Shown: positions 53,874 through 63,814 of the stretch, piece after piece
Numbering within the stretch: the first letter of the stretch is position 1
Layout: every line of letters starts with the position of its first letter
Source of the DNA: Bacteroidota bacterium
GTDB taxonomy: Bacteria > Bacteroidota > Ignavibacteria > Ignavibacteriales > Melioribacteraceae
Reading direction: 5' to 3'
Assembly: GCA_018818065.1 (NCBI GenBank)
Contig: JAHISV010000008.1
Location: 372,001-436,000, forward strand
Length of the DNA: 64,000 nt
Notes under the pieces: generated by a model
Seen by the model: only the letters and a program-made list of their open reading frames with translations
Database searches by the model: none
Told to the model about the DNA's origin: nothing
Made by a program: the position numbers and the translations under genes

Positions 53874-56321
53874 ATGGCCAAAAAGCAAAAAGAGCCTTCA
53901 AGTAACTACACGGATATTGAAGACATTCCTAAAAAACTTCCGGTACTTCCATTACGGGACACGGTAATATTCCCTTATATGATATTTCCTGTTTTGGTTG
54001 GTCGTGAACAATCTATAAAAGCAGCTAATTTTGCCCTGGATAATTCCAAATATATTTTCTTATCGGCTCAAAAAAAATCCAACATTGAAGAACCCACAAC
54101 CGATCAGATTTATAGAGAAGGAACTATAGCAAAGATTATCCAAATTCTTAAACTTCCTAATGGTTTAATGAAGATACTGGTTGATGGTGTAATTCAGGGA
54201 CAGATAGTTAAGTATACAAAGAGAAAGGATTTTTTTGAAGCTGAGGTTGAAGTCATCTTTAGTGAGCCGGAAGACAAACGCGAAATGGATGCTATGATCC
54301 GTCAGATGACGGCACTCTTTAAAGAATATGTTAAAATAAATAAAAGCATCCCATCTGAAGCTATCAGCGCTTACGAAAATATTGACGAACTGGACAGAAA
54401 ACTTTTTTACATTGCTGCCAACATTAACCAGTCGATAGAAATCAAACAGTCTATTCTGCAAAAATTCAATCTCAGAGATCAGGTATACGAAGTTATAAGT
54501 ATACTAAACTCAGAAATTGACATACTTAAAATAGAAAAAGAGATTGAAAGCAAGGTTCATGAAAATATTACAAAAACTCAGAGAAAATTTATTATTCAGG
54601 AGCAAATAAGAATTCTGCAGGATGAGTTGGGAGAGGATGAAGAAATTTCACCTGAGTTTGCGAAACTTAAAGACCAAATAAAAAAAGCCAGGATGCCAAA
54701 AGAAATAAACCTGAAGGCTATTGATGAAATGAACAAACTCAAGAAGATTCCACCAAGTTCTCCGGAATCTACAGTCATCAGGAATTACCTCGATTGGATG
54801 ATAGACCTCCCATGGTTCAAAAAAACCAAAGACAATCTTGATTTAGAGAACGTTAGAAAAATTTTAGATGAAGACCATTTTAGTCTTGAGAAACCAAAAG
54901 ACAGAATTGTGGAACACATAGCTGTACTTAATCTTGTAAAACAAATGCGTGGGCAAATTCTTTGCTTTGTAGGACCTCCCGGGGTTGGTAAAACTTCACT
55001 TGGCAAATCTATTGCACGTGCCCTTGATAGAAAATTTGTAAGAATAAGTTTGGGCGGCTTAAGGGACGAGGCGGAAATTCGCGGGCATCGCAGGACATAT
55101 ATTGGATCTATGCCGGGTAAAATAATTCAATCCATGAAAAAAGCAGGGACAATCAATCCAATTATTCTGCTTGATGAAATTGATAAAATGAGTACTGATT
55201 TTCGTGGCGATCCTTCGTCGGCGATGCTGGAAGTGCTTGATCCCGAACAAAACCATACATTCAACGACCATTACTTAGATCTTGATTATGACCTTTCTCA
55301 GGTTATGTTCATTACAACTGCAAATGTTCGTTATAACATTCCGCTGCCATTACAAGACAGGATGGAGATTATTGAACTTCCGGGATATCTGGAATTTGAG
55401 AAAAAGGAAATTGCGAAAAGACACATAATTCCAAAACAAATTACGGCTCATGGTCTGGATAAGTTTGAGGTAAAAATAGACGATGAAAGCATTCACAAGG
55501 TAATTACGGAATATACACGGGAAGCAGGAGTTAGAAATCTGGAGCGTGAACTTGCAACCTTGTTTAGAAAAACAGCCCGTGACATAGTTCTGGAACAGGC
55601 AAAAAACAAAGTGACTAAAACCAATAAAAAAGTCAGCTTCTCTTTAACTACAAGCAAAGTTGAAAGCTTTCTTGGTGTTTCGAAATACAGACCTCCAAAA
55701 ACAAAACAAGAAGCAAGAGTTGGCAGTGTTGTTGGACTTGCCTGGACGAGTGTAGGCGGAGAAATCTTGCATGTTGATGCTACTGTGATGTCCGGCGCAC
55801 AGAGGCTTACCTTAACGGGGCAATTGGGCAACGTAATGAAAGAGAGTGCTCAGGCAGCCTTGAGTTATATCCGATCAAATTCAAAAGCTTTTGGGTTAGC
55901 AGCAAACTTCCAGAAAGGGAAAGAAATACACATCCACTTACCGGAAGGCGCAATTCCCAAGGACGGACCTTCAGCCGGAATAACAATGGCAATGGCTATG
56001 TATTCTGCCCTTAGTGGAAAACCATGCAGGAATGATGTTGCCATGACAGGCGAAATTACCCTGCGCGGCAATGTAATTGCTATTGGCGGCTTAAACGAAA
56101 AACTTTTAGCGGCAAGAAGAAGTGGAATAAGCACTGTTTTAATTCCGAAAGAAAATGAAAAAGATCTTATCGAGATGAAGCCGGAAGTTAAAGAAGGCTT
56201 AAATATCATCCCGATTGAAACTGTAAAAGAAGCAATTCCATATGTGTTTGGGAAAGCCAAAGCTGTATCGAAAACAACTAAAACAACACGACCAACAAAA
56301 GCAGTTATCAAGAAAAAATAA
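53874..56321 (+). CDS. lon: ATP-dependent protease Lon
   Basis: An 815-residue Lon protease. The N-terminal substrate domain starts KKLPVLPLRDTVIFPYMIFPVLVGREQSI, Walker A GPPGVGKTS is near residue 366, Walker B PIILLDEIDKM follows, and the Ser-Lys dyad is in KDGPSAGITMA near 698 (Ser) and GGLNEKLLAARRSG near 741 (Lys). It degrades damaged proteins. TTGGAG lies before the ATG. The stop overlaps the next gene's ATG by one base (TAATG). Confidence 0.97.
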   Translation: MAKKQKEPSSNYTDIEDIPKKLPVLPLRDTVIFPYMIFPVLVGREQSIKAANFALDNSKYIFLSAQKKSNIEEPTTDQIYREGTIAKIIQILKLPNGLMKILVDGVIQGQIVKYTKRKDFFEAEVEVIFSEPEDKREMDAMIRQMTALFKEYVKINKSIPSEAISAYENIDELDRKLFYIAANINQSIEIKQSILQKFNLRDQVYEVISILNSEIDILKIEKEIESKVHENITKTQRKFIIQEQIRILQDELGEDEEISPEFAKLKDQIKKARMPKEINLKAIDEMNKLKKIPPSSPESTVIRNYLDWMIDLPWFKKTKDNLDLENVRKILDEDHFSLEKPKDRIVEHIAVLNLVKQMRGQILCFVGPPGVGKTSLGKSIARALDRKFVRISLGGLRDEAEIRGHRRTYIGSMPGKIIQSMKKAGTINPIILLDEIDKMSTDFRGDPSSAMLEVLDPEQNHTFNDHYLDLDYDLSQVMFITTANVRYNIPLPLQDRMEIIELPGYLEFEKKEIAKRHIIPKQITAHGLDKFEVKIDDESIHKVITEYTREAGVRNLERELATLFRKTARDIVLEQAKNKVTKTNKKVSFSLTTSKVESFLGVSKYRPPKTKQEARVGSVVGLAWTSVGGEILHVDATVMSGAQRLTLTGQLGNVMKESAQAALSYIRSNSKAFGLAANFQKGKEIHIHLPEGAIPKDGPSAGITMAMAMYSALSGKPCRNDVAMTGEITLRGNVIAIGGLNEKLLAARRSGISTVLIPKENEKDLIEMKPEVKEGLNIIPIETVKEAIPYVFGKAKAVSKTTKTTRPTKAVIKKK

Positions 56322-56812
56322 TGTCAGAAGAAATTATAATAGATAAAACCCGGTCTGATAAGGAAGTATACGAGAGTTTACTTCCTCAGGTTGAAGCCTT
56401 GATGAGTGAAGATGATCATTATCTTTCCAACCTCTCTAACTTTACAGCCATCCTGAAGGGTGCATTTGATAAAATCAGTTGGGTTGGTTTCTACCTGTTT
56501 GACGGTAAAGAACTTTATCTGGGTCCCTTTCAGGGAAAGCTGGCCTGCACAAAGATTAAAATTGGAACAGGTGTCTGCGGTACATCGGCGGAGAAGAGAG
56601 AGACTATCGTCGTTGAAGATGTTCATAAATTCCCAGGACACATTGCCTGTGATTCCGGTTCAAATTCGGAAATTGTGCTTCCACTTGTGAAGTTTGACAA
56701 ATTGATTGGCGTTTTGGATCTTGACAGTTACGGCTTTTCATCATTTAATAATATTGATAAAGAACATTTGGAAAAACTTGTTGCTATTTTAATTAGAAAA
56801 TCTCACTTTTAA
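56321..56812 (+). CDS. msrC: Free methionine-(R)-sulfoxide reductase (GAF domain)
   Basis: A 163-residue GAF-domain enzyme. The segments GPFQGKLACTKIKIGTGVCGTSAEKRETIVVEDV and FPGHIACDSGSNSEIVLPL hold the three cysteines conserved in fRMsr, which reduces free methionine-R-sulfoxide. It is translationally coupled to lon by a one-base overlap, which suggests joint handling of oxidised protein (inference). Confidence 0.92.
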   Translation: MSEEIIIDKTRSDKEVYESLLPQVEALMSEDDHYLSNLSNFTAILKGAFDKISWVGFYLFDGKELYLGPFQGKLACTKIKIGTGVCGTSAEKRETIVVEDVHKFPGHIACDSGSNSEIVLPLVKFDKLIGVLDLDSYGFSSFNNIDKEHLEKLVAILIRKSHF

Positions 56813-56814
56813 TA

Positions 56815-56901
56815 GAACACAGATGACACAGATTGTCATGATTTACACAAATTAATGATTCTGATTATAACGCATCATGAAGATCATGATAATCCGTGTT
56901 C
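56815..56901. repeat. Palindromic intergenic repeat before dnaX
   Basis: The ends read GAACAC...GTCATGAT and ATCATGATAATCCGTGTTC, an imperfect inverted repeat of about 19 bp around a loop of about 45 bp. A related sequence without the right arm lies after dnaX at 58674-58702. It looks like a dispersed intergenic repeat. Confidence 0.6.
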
Positions 56902-56919
56902 CATTAACGAAGGAATCTT

Positions 56920-58572
56920 ATGAGTTTTGTTGTAACCGCACGAAAATGGCGTCCACAGACTTTTAACGAGGTAGTTGGGCAGGAACATATAACGCAAACC
57001 TTAAAGAATGCGATTCTTAAGAACAGGATTGCACACGCTTTCATCTTTGCCGGTCCTCGCGGCGTTGGTAAAACTACAACAGCAAGGATTCTTGCGAAGA
57101 GTTTGAATTGCACAAATCCTCACGAAGGTGAACCCTGCAATGAATGTGATTTATGTATTTCTTTTCATAACTCGCAATCACTCGATATTATTGAGATAGA
57201 TGGTGCCTCCAATAGAAGGATTGAGGAAATACGAACTCTTAGGGAATCTGTGAAGTATGCTCCTTCAAAAGGAACTCATAAAATCTACATTATAGATGAG
57301 GTTCACATGCTCACCACCGAGTCATTCAACGCTTTGTTGAAGACTTTGGAAGAACCACCTGAGCATACAATTTTCATCTTTGCAACAACAGACATACACA
57401 AAGTGCCATTAACTATCATTTCGCGGTGCCAGCGTTTCGATTTCAGGCGCATAGAAATTCAGGCTATGAAAGATCACCTGGCTAAAATAGCCTTAAGTGA
57501 GAATATAAAAATTGATGACCAGTCTTTAACTCTTATAGCTAAAAAAGCTGATGGAGCTTTGAGGGACGCGCAAAGTCTTTTTGACCAGGTCATTTCTTTC
57601 TGCGGTGAGGATATTGACGCTAAAACTCTTATCCAGATGCTAAATCTGATTGATGAGGAAGTTTACTTCAAAATTAGTGATGCAATATTAGAAAAGGACT
57701 TCAAAGCTGCTTTCGATATTTCCAGGGAAATTTATGAAAAGGGCTGGAATTTTATCGACTTTATTAATGGACTTGTAGAGCATTTCAGAAATATATTTAC
57801 TGTTATTATAAGAAAGGATTCCGGATTAATTGAGGGTGCTGAAATATACAAGGAACGTTACATCAGTTACGAATCCAGTTTTTCTGAAGGTGACATGCTG
57901 CGCGTGCTCGCCTATTTAAATAAGATTAATTACGAGTTGAAGTCGAGTACTAACCATCGATTAAAGATGGAAGTATCGTTAAGTCATCTGATTGGATTGG
58001 AAAAGACCTCAACCCTTTCAGACCTCATGGCTAAAATTGAGAGCGGCGAGTCATTCTCAACTCCTGATCCTGTTCAACAAGTGGGTTCTGATCCTGTAAA
58101 AACCACCTATAAAAAGACAGTAAATATTCAACCTGTTCAGTTTAAGGAACCTGAAGTGAACGCTTTCGTTCCTCCGGCAGTTGAAGTTACAGGTAACTTT
58201 CAGGATATTTCCGCTAAATGGTCGCAATTTATTCAACAGGTAAACAATGAAAAATTTACCCTGGGCGGACTTCTTTCCCAGACAAAAATTATCGATATGG
58301 ATGGATCTACTCTTAATCTTGAGATTAATGATCCTGCCGATATTAAGATGATAAATTCCTACAAAGGGTATTATCTTGATAAAACTAAAGAAATATTCGG
58401 ATCAGAAATTAACTTCGAATTTACGGAAGCGAGCAACGAGATTAAAGGGGACGGACAGCTAGCGCAATACGCTAAAGAAGAAGCTAAAAAAAACCCCACC
58501 TCCAACGAGCCAGTTGAAAACAGTAAATTGGTTGACGCTATTATTAATGATTTAGGCGGAAAAGAAATTTGA
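56920..58572 (+). CDS. dnaX: DNA polymerase III gamma/tau subunit
   Basis: A 550-residue clamp-loader ATPase. Walker A GPRGVGKTT is near residue 44, the zinc cysteines CTNPHEGEPCNECDLC near 64-80, and IYIIDEVHML and the sensor region near 120. Residues after about 370 form a linker and a C-terminal domain of tau type. AAGGAA lies before the ATG. No frameshift slippery run is evident, so I predict one product. A terminator follows. Confidence 0.96.
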   Translation: MSFVVTARKWRPQTFNEVVGQEHITQTLKNAILKNRIAHAFIFAGPRGVGKTTTARILAKSLNCTNPHEGEPCNECDLCISFHNSQSLDIIEIDGASNRRIEEIRTLRESVKYAPSKGTHKIYIIDEVHMLTTESFNALLKTLEEPPEHTIFIFATTDIHKVPLTIISRCQRFDFRRIEIQAMKDHLAKIALSENIKIDDQSLTLIAKKADGALRDAQSLFDQVISFCGEDIDAKTLIQMLNLIDEEVYFKISDAILEKDFKAAFDISREIYEKGWNFIDFINGLVEHFRNIFTVIIRKDSGLIEGAEIYKERYISYESSFSEGDMLRVLAYLNKINYELKSSTNHRLKMEVSLSHLIGLEKTSTLSDLMAKIESGESFSTPDPVQQVGSDPVKTTYKKTVNIQPVQFKEPEVNAFVPPAVEVTGNFQDISAKWSQFIQQVNNEKFTLGGLLSQTKIIDMDGSTLNLEINDPADIKMINSYKGYYLDKTKEIFGSEINFEFTEASNEIKGDGQLAQYAKEEAKKNPTSNEPVENSKLVDAIINDLGGKEI

Positions 58573-58580
58573 AAAGCAAT

Positions 58581-58604
58581 TTTAATCCGCCGCGGCGGAT
58601 TAAA
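58581..58604. repeat. Perfect 24-bp GC-centred palindrome
   Basis: A perfect palindrome with no spacer; each half reads TTTAATCCGCCG or its complement, and the centre is CCGCGG. It begins 9 bp after the dnaX stop and precedes the terminator. It may be a dispersed REP-like sequence or a protein-binding site. Confidence 0.75.
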
Positions 58605-58622
58605 TTCTGAATTCTAAATTAG

Positions 58623-58652
58623 AAGCCCGGCAAAAAAGAGTCGGGCTTTTTT
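58623..58652 (+). terminator. Terminator of dnaX
   Basis: Stem AAGCCCG/CGGGCTT with a 12-nt loop, followed by a run of T. Confidence 0.85.
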
Positions 58653-58673
58653 CAAAAACAAACGTAAAGCATA

Positions 58674-58754
58674 GAACACAGACCTTCATGATTATCATGA
58701 TTTGATTAAAAAACGAACTACAAGTCAACAACCTGCCTTGCCGGCAGACAGGTT
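58674..58754. repeat. Two palindromic intergenic repeats after dnaX
   Basis: First part: GAACACAGA and then a TCATGAT-T-ATCATGA palindrome (58674-58702), related to 56815-56901. Second part: AACCTG...CAGGTT around TGCCGGCA (58730-58754), similar to CCTGCC/GGCAGG repeats that are common in this phylum. Confidence 0.6.
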
Positions 58755-58762
58755 CAACAATA

Positions 58763-61700
58763 TTAATTAGGAATCAACTCTTCACCATTTTTCACAAATC
58801 CTTTTCGTCCAATCTTCTTCAATTGTCTCTGATAAATCTCTTCAACATCAATATTTTCAATAGTAGTTGGAATAACCTTAACAAAATTGCCTTTATTAAT
58901 ATGCCAGTTCAAAAGTATTTCTTCCGCCCTCTTGGAGCCAGTATGGAAGGCAAAATTGCGTATCATTTTTTCCAGCAGGAATTCATCGTTAGAATTAAGA
59001 CCGGCTAAACTTACCGAATCTTCATTCATACACTTTTCCAACTCCTGGCTGGTTTTGTAGATGTATGCCACGCCACCTGTCATTCCGGCGCCGAAATTAA
59101 AACCAATCTTTGTCAGCGCTACAACAACACCACGGGTCATGTACTCGCAGGCGTTATTACCAACACTTTCCACCACAGCCGCCGCCCCGCTATTGCGCAC
59201 TGCGAATCTTTCACCAGCAGTCCCGGCAACAAATAACTTACCCCCAGTTGCGCCGAACAATGCCACGTTACCAAGTATGGTATGGGAGATACCCGTCTCA
59301 CGTATAGTCTTTGGATAGCGAATGGATATAAGTCCGCCACTCATTCCCTTACCCACATAATCGTTAGCCGCGCCGCAATGTCTTATCTCAATATGGCTTA
59401 CAAGGAAAGCCCCAAGACTCTGCCCGGCAACGCCGTCACTACGTATCTGAATATTCCCCTTAAATCCATCTTTACCGTAGAGGAAAGCAATATGACCAGA
59501 AATCTTCGTTCCCACAGCTCTGTCAGTATTTTTTAACTTTCTTTCAACGGCAATAAAACCATGGGTTGTAATGGCAGGTTTTATCTCCTCCAGAATTAAA
59601 TCATCAACCGATTTTGGAAGATCCTTAGTCCCGATATATTTAGCAGGATCATATCTAAACCGTTTATTCTCCCTGAAATATCTCAGGTCAATGGATCTAT
59701 CAGCAATATATGACTCGTGAATACCGTTAATTTTAAGCAGATCAGTCCGGCCAATTAAATCGTTTATCGATTTAACACCCAGTTCTTCAATAAGCTCTTT
59801 AACATCTTTAGCCATGTTCTTAAGGAAGTATGCAACGTTTTCCGGTTCCCCCTTAAACTTTTTCTTAAAGTTCGGATCCTGTGTGGCAATACCAACCGGG
59901 CAATTATTGCTATGGCATTTCCTTGCCATAACGCAACCGATTGAAATGAGGGCTGCTGTTCCAAAATCATATTCTTCCGCGCCGAGAATTGAAGCCACTA
60001 CAATATCTTTAGCGTTTTTCAAACCGCCATCAACACGCAAAGTAACTCTGTCGCGCAGTCCGGAAGCCACAAGTGACTTATGAACCTCGAAGAGTCCAAA
60101 CTCCCAGGGCAATCCTGTGTGTTTCATTGAACCAAGTGGTGTTGCTCCCGTGCCCCCATCATTACCCGAAATAAGGATAATATCCGCACCGCCTTTAGCG
60201 AGTCCGCTTGCCACAATTCCAACACCTGGCTGGGAAACTAACTTAATACTAATTTTTACCCGCGGGTTTAACATCTTCAAATCAAAAATTAACTGCGCGA
60301 TATCCTCAATACTATAAATATCATGATGAGGCGGAGGCGAAATAAGCGGAACGCCGGGGGTCGTATGTCTTGCATTTGCAATATCAATGGTTACTTTGAA
60401 ACCCGGTAACTGACCGCCCTCGCCGGGCTTAGCGCCTTGAGCCATTTTTATCTGAATTTCTCTTGCGGCGGAAAGGTAGTATGGAGTTACACCGAACCTT
60501 CCGCTTGCAACCTGCTTTATGTAACAATTATAGGAATCATCAGGGTTGTTGTAGTCAAACCTGTCCGGCTGCTCACCACCCTCGCCTGTGTTGCTCCTGG
60601 CACCAACCAAAGCAGCTCCTTTGGCAAGAGTCCTATGAGATTGTTCGGAAATAGCGCCAAAAGATATCGCGCCTAATCCAAACCGTTTTACAATTTGATT
60701 TTCATCTTCAGTTGCCTTAGAAACTACTTTGGCTTTTCTAAACTCAAAGAGATCCCTTACAAATACAACCTTTTCATAACTTTCAGTTAGCTTTGCTTTC
60801 CCTTTGGATATTGCCTGAATGTTTTTAAATTTATCGGGTGACCAGCCATGTGCCTCGCCATCTGACTTGTATTTATACCTGCCATAATTTTTCAGCTCTA
60901 TTTCATCCGGTACAAAGGCTCTGTCACTTCTTTTCTGAATGTATTCCTTAAGTTTATCCAAACCAACAGAAGGAAGATAAGTTTTAACTGAAGGGAAATA
61001 ATCATTCACCAGTTTGTCAGACAGACCAATACAGTGAAACAACATACTCCCCTGATAACTTGATATACAGGAAATTCCCATCCTTGCCATTATTTTAAGG
61101 AGACCTTTTTCCAGTGACGAGCGATAGTTGCTCATTTTGTCTATCCAATCACCCTCAGCGTAGTACTCTCTAATCTGCTCGTAAGCCATGTAAGGGTAAA
61201 CAGCGCTTGCCCCGAATCCTAGTAAACAGGCAACATGATGGTCTTCAACTACGTCACCGGTAAAACAGAGTAGGGATACTTTGTTACGTATTTTTCTGGC
61301 GATTAAATACTGATGTACAGTGGAAACTACCAGAAGCATTGGAATTGGCAGTTTATCATTAATACATCCTTCATCTGATAAGAATATTATTTTGGCGCCG
61401 TAATTAACAGCTTCCTCGCTTTCGTGCTTAATTTCCTCCAGCCGGGCGGCAATATCAATATCCTTCTGGACATGACACTTAATTGTCCTGTGCGGAAACC
61501 ACTGATGCTGCGATAACAGTTCAATACTCTCGCGGGGGGAAAGAACAGGACTTTGAATTCTGATAGCTCCGCTGAATGAGGAATCATCCGAAAGCAGGTT
61601 GTCCTCGCTCCCCATGTAGCTAAAAAGACTCATCACATGCCGCTCCCGTATCGAATCGATAGGAGGATTTGTAACCTGGGCAAACATCTGCTTAAAGTAA

Positions 61701-63223
61701 TCATACAGTCGGCGTGGTATTTTTGAAAGAGCGGCCGTCGGCGTGTCATCACCCATGGATCCTACAGGCTCCTTTCCACTATCTGCCATTGGTATAATGA
61801 AGCGCTCCATATCCTCATGGTCGAAACCGAAAAGAACTCTAAGCCTTTTATCGAACCCGTTTTCGGGTAATCCAAAAACGCCAAACTCATCTTCCTGCGA
61901 ATTCCTTTTTATCATCACCAGATTTTGTTCGAGAGATTCTTTGTGCGAATATTTCGAAGTGACCATACGGATAATGTCGGAGTCGTTCAGAATCACCTTG
62001 TTAATAAGATCTATACCAAAGTTCTCGCCGGATTTCATGTGGCGATGCAGCAGCACCTGTTCCGGTTCAACATCAATGATGCCCGCCTCGGAACCCATAA
62101 CAACAAGCTTGTCTTTTGTGATGGTGTAACGTAAGGGGCGCAATCCGTTTCTGTCAAGTTTAGCCCCAACGTATTTTCCATCTGTAAAAACAAGCGCCGC
62201 GGGTCCATCCCAGGGTTCTATTTTATTTTCATTGTATATGTAAAAATTCTTAAGCTCTTCTGATACGTCGGCCTTTTCGCCATAAGCCTCGGGAATAAGC
62301 ATCATAACAGAGGTGAATATATCTTTACCGGAATGAGTAAGAAACTCGAGCGCGTTATCGAGACTGAATGAATCGCTTCCGCTTTGGGAAACTAGCGGTT
62401 TCAAATATCCGGTTTCATCACCCCAAATTGCTGTGTCAATTGTATCTTCGCGGGTGTGCATCCAAAGCCGGTTGCCTTTAATAGTATTGATTTCGCCGTT
62501 ATGCCCCAGCATTCTAAAGGGTTGCGCCATAGCCCAGCTCGAAAAAGTATTTGTTGAATATCTTTCGTGGAAAAGGGCAACCGAGCACTTGAATTCTGGA
62601 TGCGATAAATCTTTGTAGAAATGGTGCAGCTGGCTTTTTTTCAATAATCCTTTATATACAATTGTATGCTTCGATAATGAACAAATGTGTGTTGATAATT
62701 CTCTCTCGTAAATAATACGCTCAATTTTCTTTCGAATCATATAGAGCTTTTTATCAGCGTCACCTTCGTTAGTATGGGATATAAAAAATTGTACAATTCT
62801 TGGGCATGATCTGCTTCCCTCTTCCCCGAGAACGGATTTATCAATAGGCACATCTCTTACACCCAGCAGGTTAACACCCATTTCTTTCGAGATAATTGCA
62901 AATTGTGCTGTTATATAGGTAAGCTCTTTGGGCAGGGCAAAAACCATTGCAATCCCGAAGCCTTCACCATCTGATAAAGTTTTCCGGAATTCTTTTGCAA
63001 TTACAGTTTTAAAAAACTCTTTTGGAATATCAACAAGAATGCCTGTACCATCTCCGGTTTCATTATCCGCGCCGGCACTCCCTCTATGGGAAAGCCGCTT
63101 TAGTGAGGTAATTGCATAATCAATTACACGTCGGCTTTTCTCTTCGTTTAAGTCAGCAATAAATCCAACGCCGCATGCGTCGTGGTATTCTTGTTCAGTT
63201 ACATGTAAGGTGTCCGCCCTCAT
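58763..63223 (-). CDS. gltB: Glutamate synthase large subunit
   Basis: A 1486-residue GOGAT large chain. The amidotransferase cysteine is in HDACGVGFIADL at residue 17, so the propeptide is short. The FMN-binding TIM barrel follows (DIILISGNDGGTGATPLGSMKHTGLPWEFG), the 3Fe-4S cysteines are in CVMARKCHSNNCPVG near 1098, and the C-terminal beta-helix ends the protein. It makes two glutamates from glutamine and 2-oxoglutarate. AGGAGG lies before the ATG. The small subunit gltD is not in the window, and no gene follows directly on this side. Confidence 0.97.
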   Translation of the reverse strand: MRADTLHVTEQEYHDACGVGFIADLNEEKSRRVIDYAITSLKRLSHRGSAGADNETGDGTGILVDIPKEFFKTVIAKEFRKTLSDGEGFGIAMVFALPKELTYITAQFAIISKEMGVNLLGVRDVPIDKSVLGEEGSRSCPRIVQFFISHTNEGDADKKLYMIRKKIERIIYERELSTHICSLSKHTIVYKGLLKKSQLHHFYKDLSHPEFKCSVALFHERYSTNTFSSWAMAQPFRMLGHNGEINTIKGNRLWMHTREDTIDTAIWGDETGYLKPLVSQSGSDSFSLDNALEFLTHSGKDIFTSVMMLIPEAYGEKADVSEELKNFYIYNENKIEPWDGPAALVFTDGKYVGAKLDRNGLRPLRYTITKDKLVVMGSEAGIIDVEPEQVLLHRHMKSGENFGIDLINKVILNDSDIIRMVTSKYSHKESLEQNLVMIKRNSQEDEFGVFGLPENGFDKRLRVLFGFDHEDMERFIIPMADSGKEPVGSMGDDTPTAALSKIPRRLYDYFKQMFAQVTNPPIDSIRERHVMSLFSYMGSEDNLLSDDSSFSGAIRIQSPVLSPRESIELLSQHQWFPHRTIKCHVQKDIDIAARLEEIKHESEEAVNYGAKIIFLSDEGCINDKLPIPMLLVVSTVHQYLIARKIRNKVSLLCFTGDVVEDHHVACLLGFGASAVYPYMAYEQIREYYAEGDWIDKMSNYRSSLEKGLLKIMARMGISCISSYQGSMLFHCIGLSDKLVNDYFPSVKTYLPSVGLDKLKEYIQKRSDRAFVPDEIELKNYGRYKYKSDGEAHGWSPDKFKNIQAISKGKAKLTESYEKVVFVRDLFEFRKAKVVSKATEDENQIVKRFGLGAISFGAISEQSHRTLAKGAALVGARSNTGEGGEQPDRFDYNNPDDSYNCYIKQVASGRFGVTPYYLSAAREIQIKMAQGAKPGEGGQLPGFKVTIDIANARHTTPGVPLISPPPHHDIYSIEDIAQLIFDLKMLNPRVKISIKLVSQPGVGIVASGLAKGGADIILISGNDGGTGATPLGSMKHTGLPWEFGLFEVHKSLVASGLRDRVTLRVDGGLKNAKDIVVASILGAEEYDFGTAALISIGCVMARKCHSNNCPVGIATQDPNFKKKFKGEPENVAYFLKNMAKDVKELIEELGVKSINDLIGRTDLLKINGIHESYIADRSIDLRYFRENKRFRYDPAKYIGTKDLPKSVDDLILEEIKPAITTHGFIAVERKLKNTDRAVGTKISGHIAFLYGKDGFKGNIQIRSDGVAGQSLGAFLVSHIEIRHCGAANDYVGKGMSGGLISIRYPKTIRETGISHTILGNVALFGATGGKLFVAGTAGERFAVRNSGAAAVVESVGNNACEYMTRGVVVALTKIGFNFGAGMTGGVAYIYKTSQELEKCMNEDSVSLAGLNSNDEFLLEKMIRNFAFHTGSKRAEEILLNWHINKGNFVKVIPTTIENIDVEEIYQRQLKKIGRKGFVKNGEELIPN

Positions 63224-63814
63224 GTTAACCCTCCTTCTCGATATTAGTATACTACAATCTGTGTAGTCTCATACACCCTTCTTTTTTTGCCTATCCTGTT
63301 GTTTTGGTTTTCGGGGTCGTACTTCGTTTCGTCAGTTTCGTCTTTTACGAAGCACAACTGATCTGCCAGGGGCAGAATTAATGGACAACAAATTCCTCAG
63401 TATACGTCGGAGAGACGTAGTGCAGCAGTCATTTTGAAAGGATATGTTGCGTTGATGATACTTCAAATTATGCGTCCAATGCCTAAATTCTTCTCTAAAA
63501 TAAAAAAAATCCGCAAAAACGCAATTTAAATTTAGGTTAAGATATTTTGATGGGCTTATAACCCACGAATTAAATCGTGGGTTAATAGGGCTCAGTATAA
63601 AAAGATTTTACCGTTAAAACGGTTTATAAGTAATCTGAAATGGGGTTATTTTACTTTCAAATGCATGATGGCGAGCAACGACCAAAGGTTATCAATTACT
63701 GTTCTCTGACGATTATTTCAATCCATTTTACTCTGGTAATTACAAAAATCCAGTTTCATCCCCGTGCTATACAATTTTTTTGGAAAGATTAAGACAAATA
63801 GTTTAGTTGATTAA
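63224..63814. other. Gene-free region with a cluster of palindromes
   Basis: About 590 bp without a supported open frame. It contains at least four short palindromes of different sequence between 63363 and 63623, listed as the next feature. The gltB promoter must be near its left end, but no consensus pair stands out. Confidence 0.55.
63363..63623. repeat. Mosaic of REP-like palindromes
   Basis: TCTGCC-AGG-GGCAGA (63363-63377); TACGTC-GGAGA-GACGTA (63404-63420); AACCCACGA-ATTAAA-TCGTGGGTT (63560-63583); ACCGTT-AA-AACGGT (63610-63623). Each has perfect arms. The last two resemble palindromes often linked with REP-associated Y1 transposases, but no transposase lies beside them here. Confidence 0.6.
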
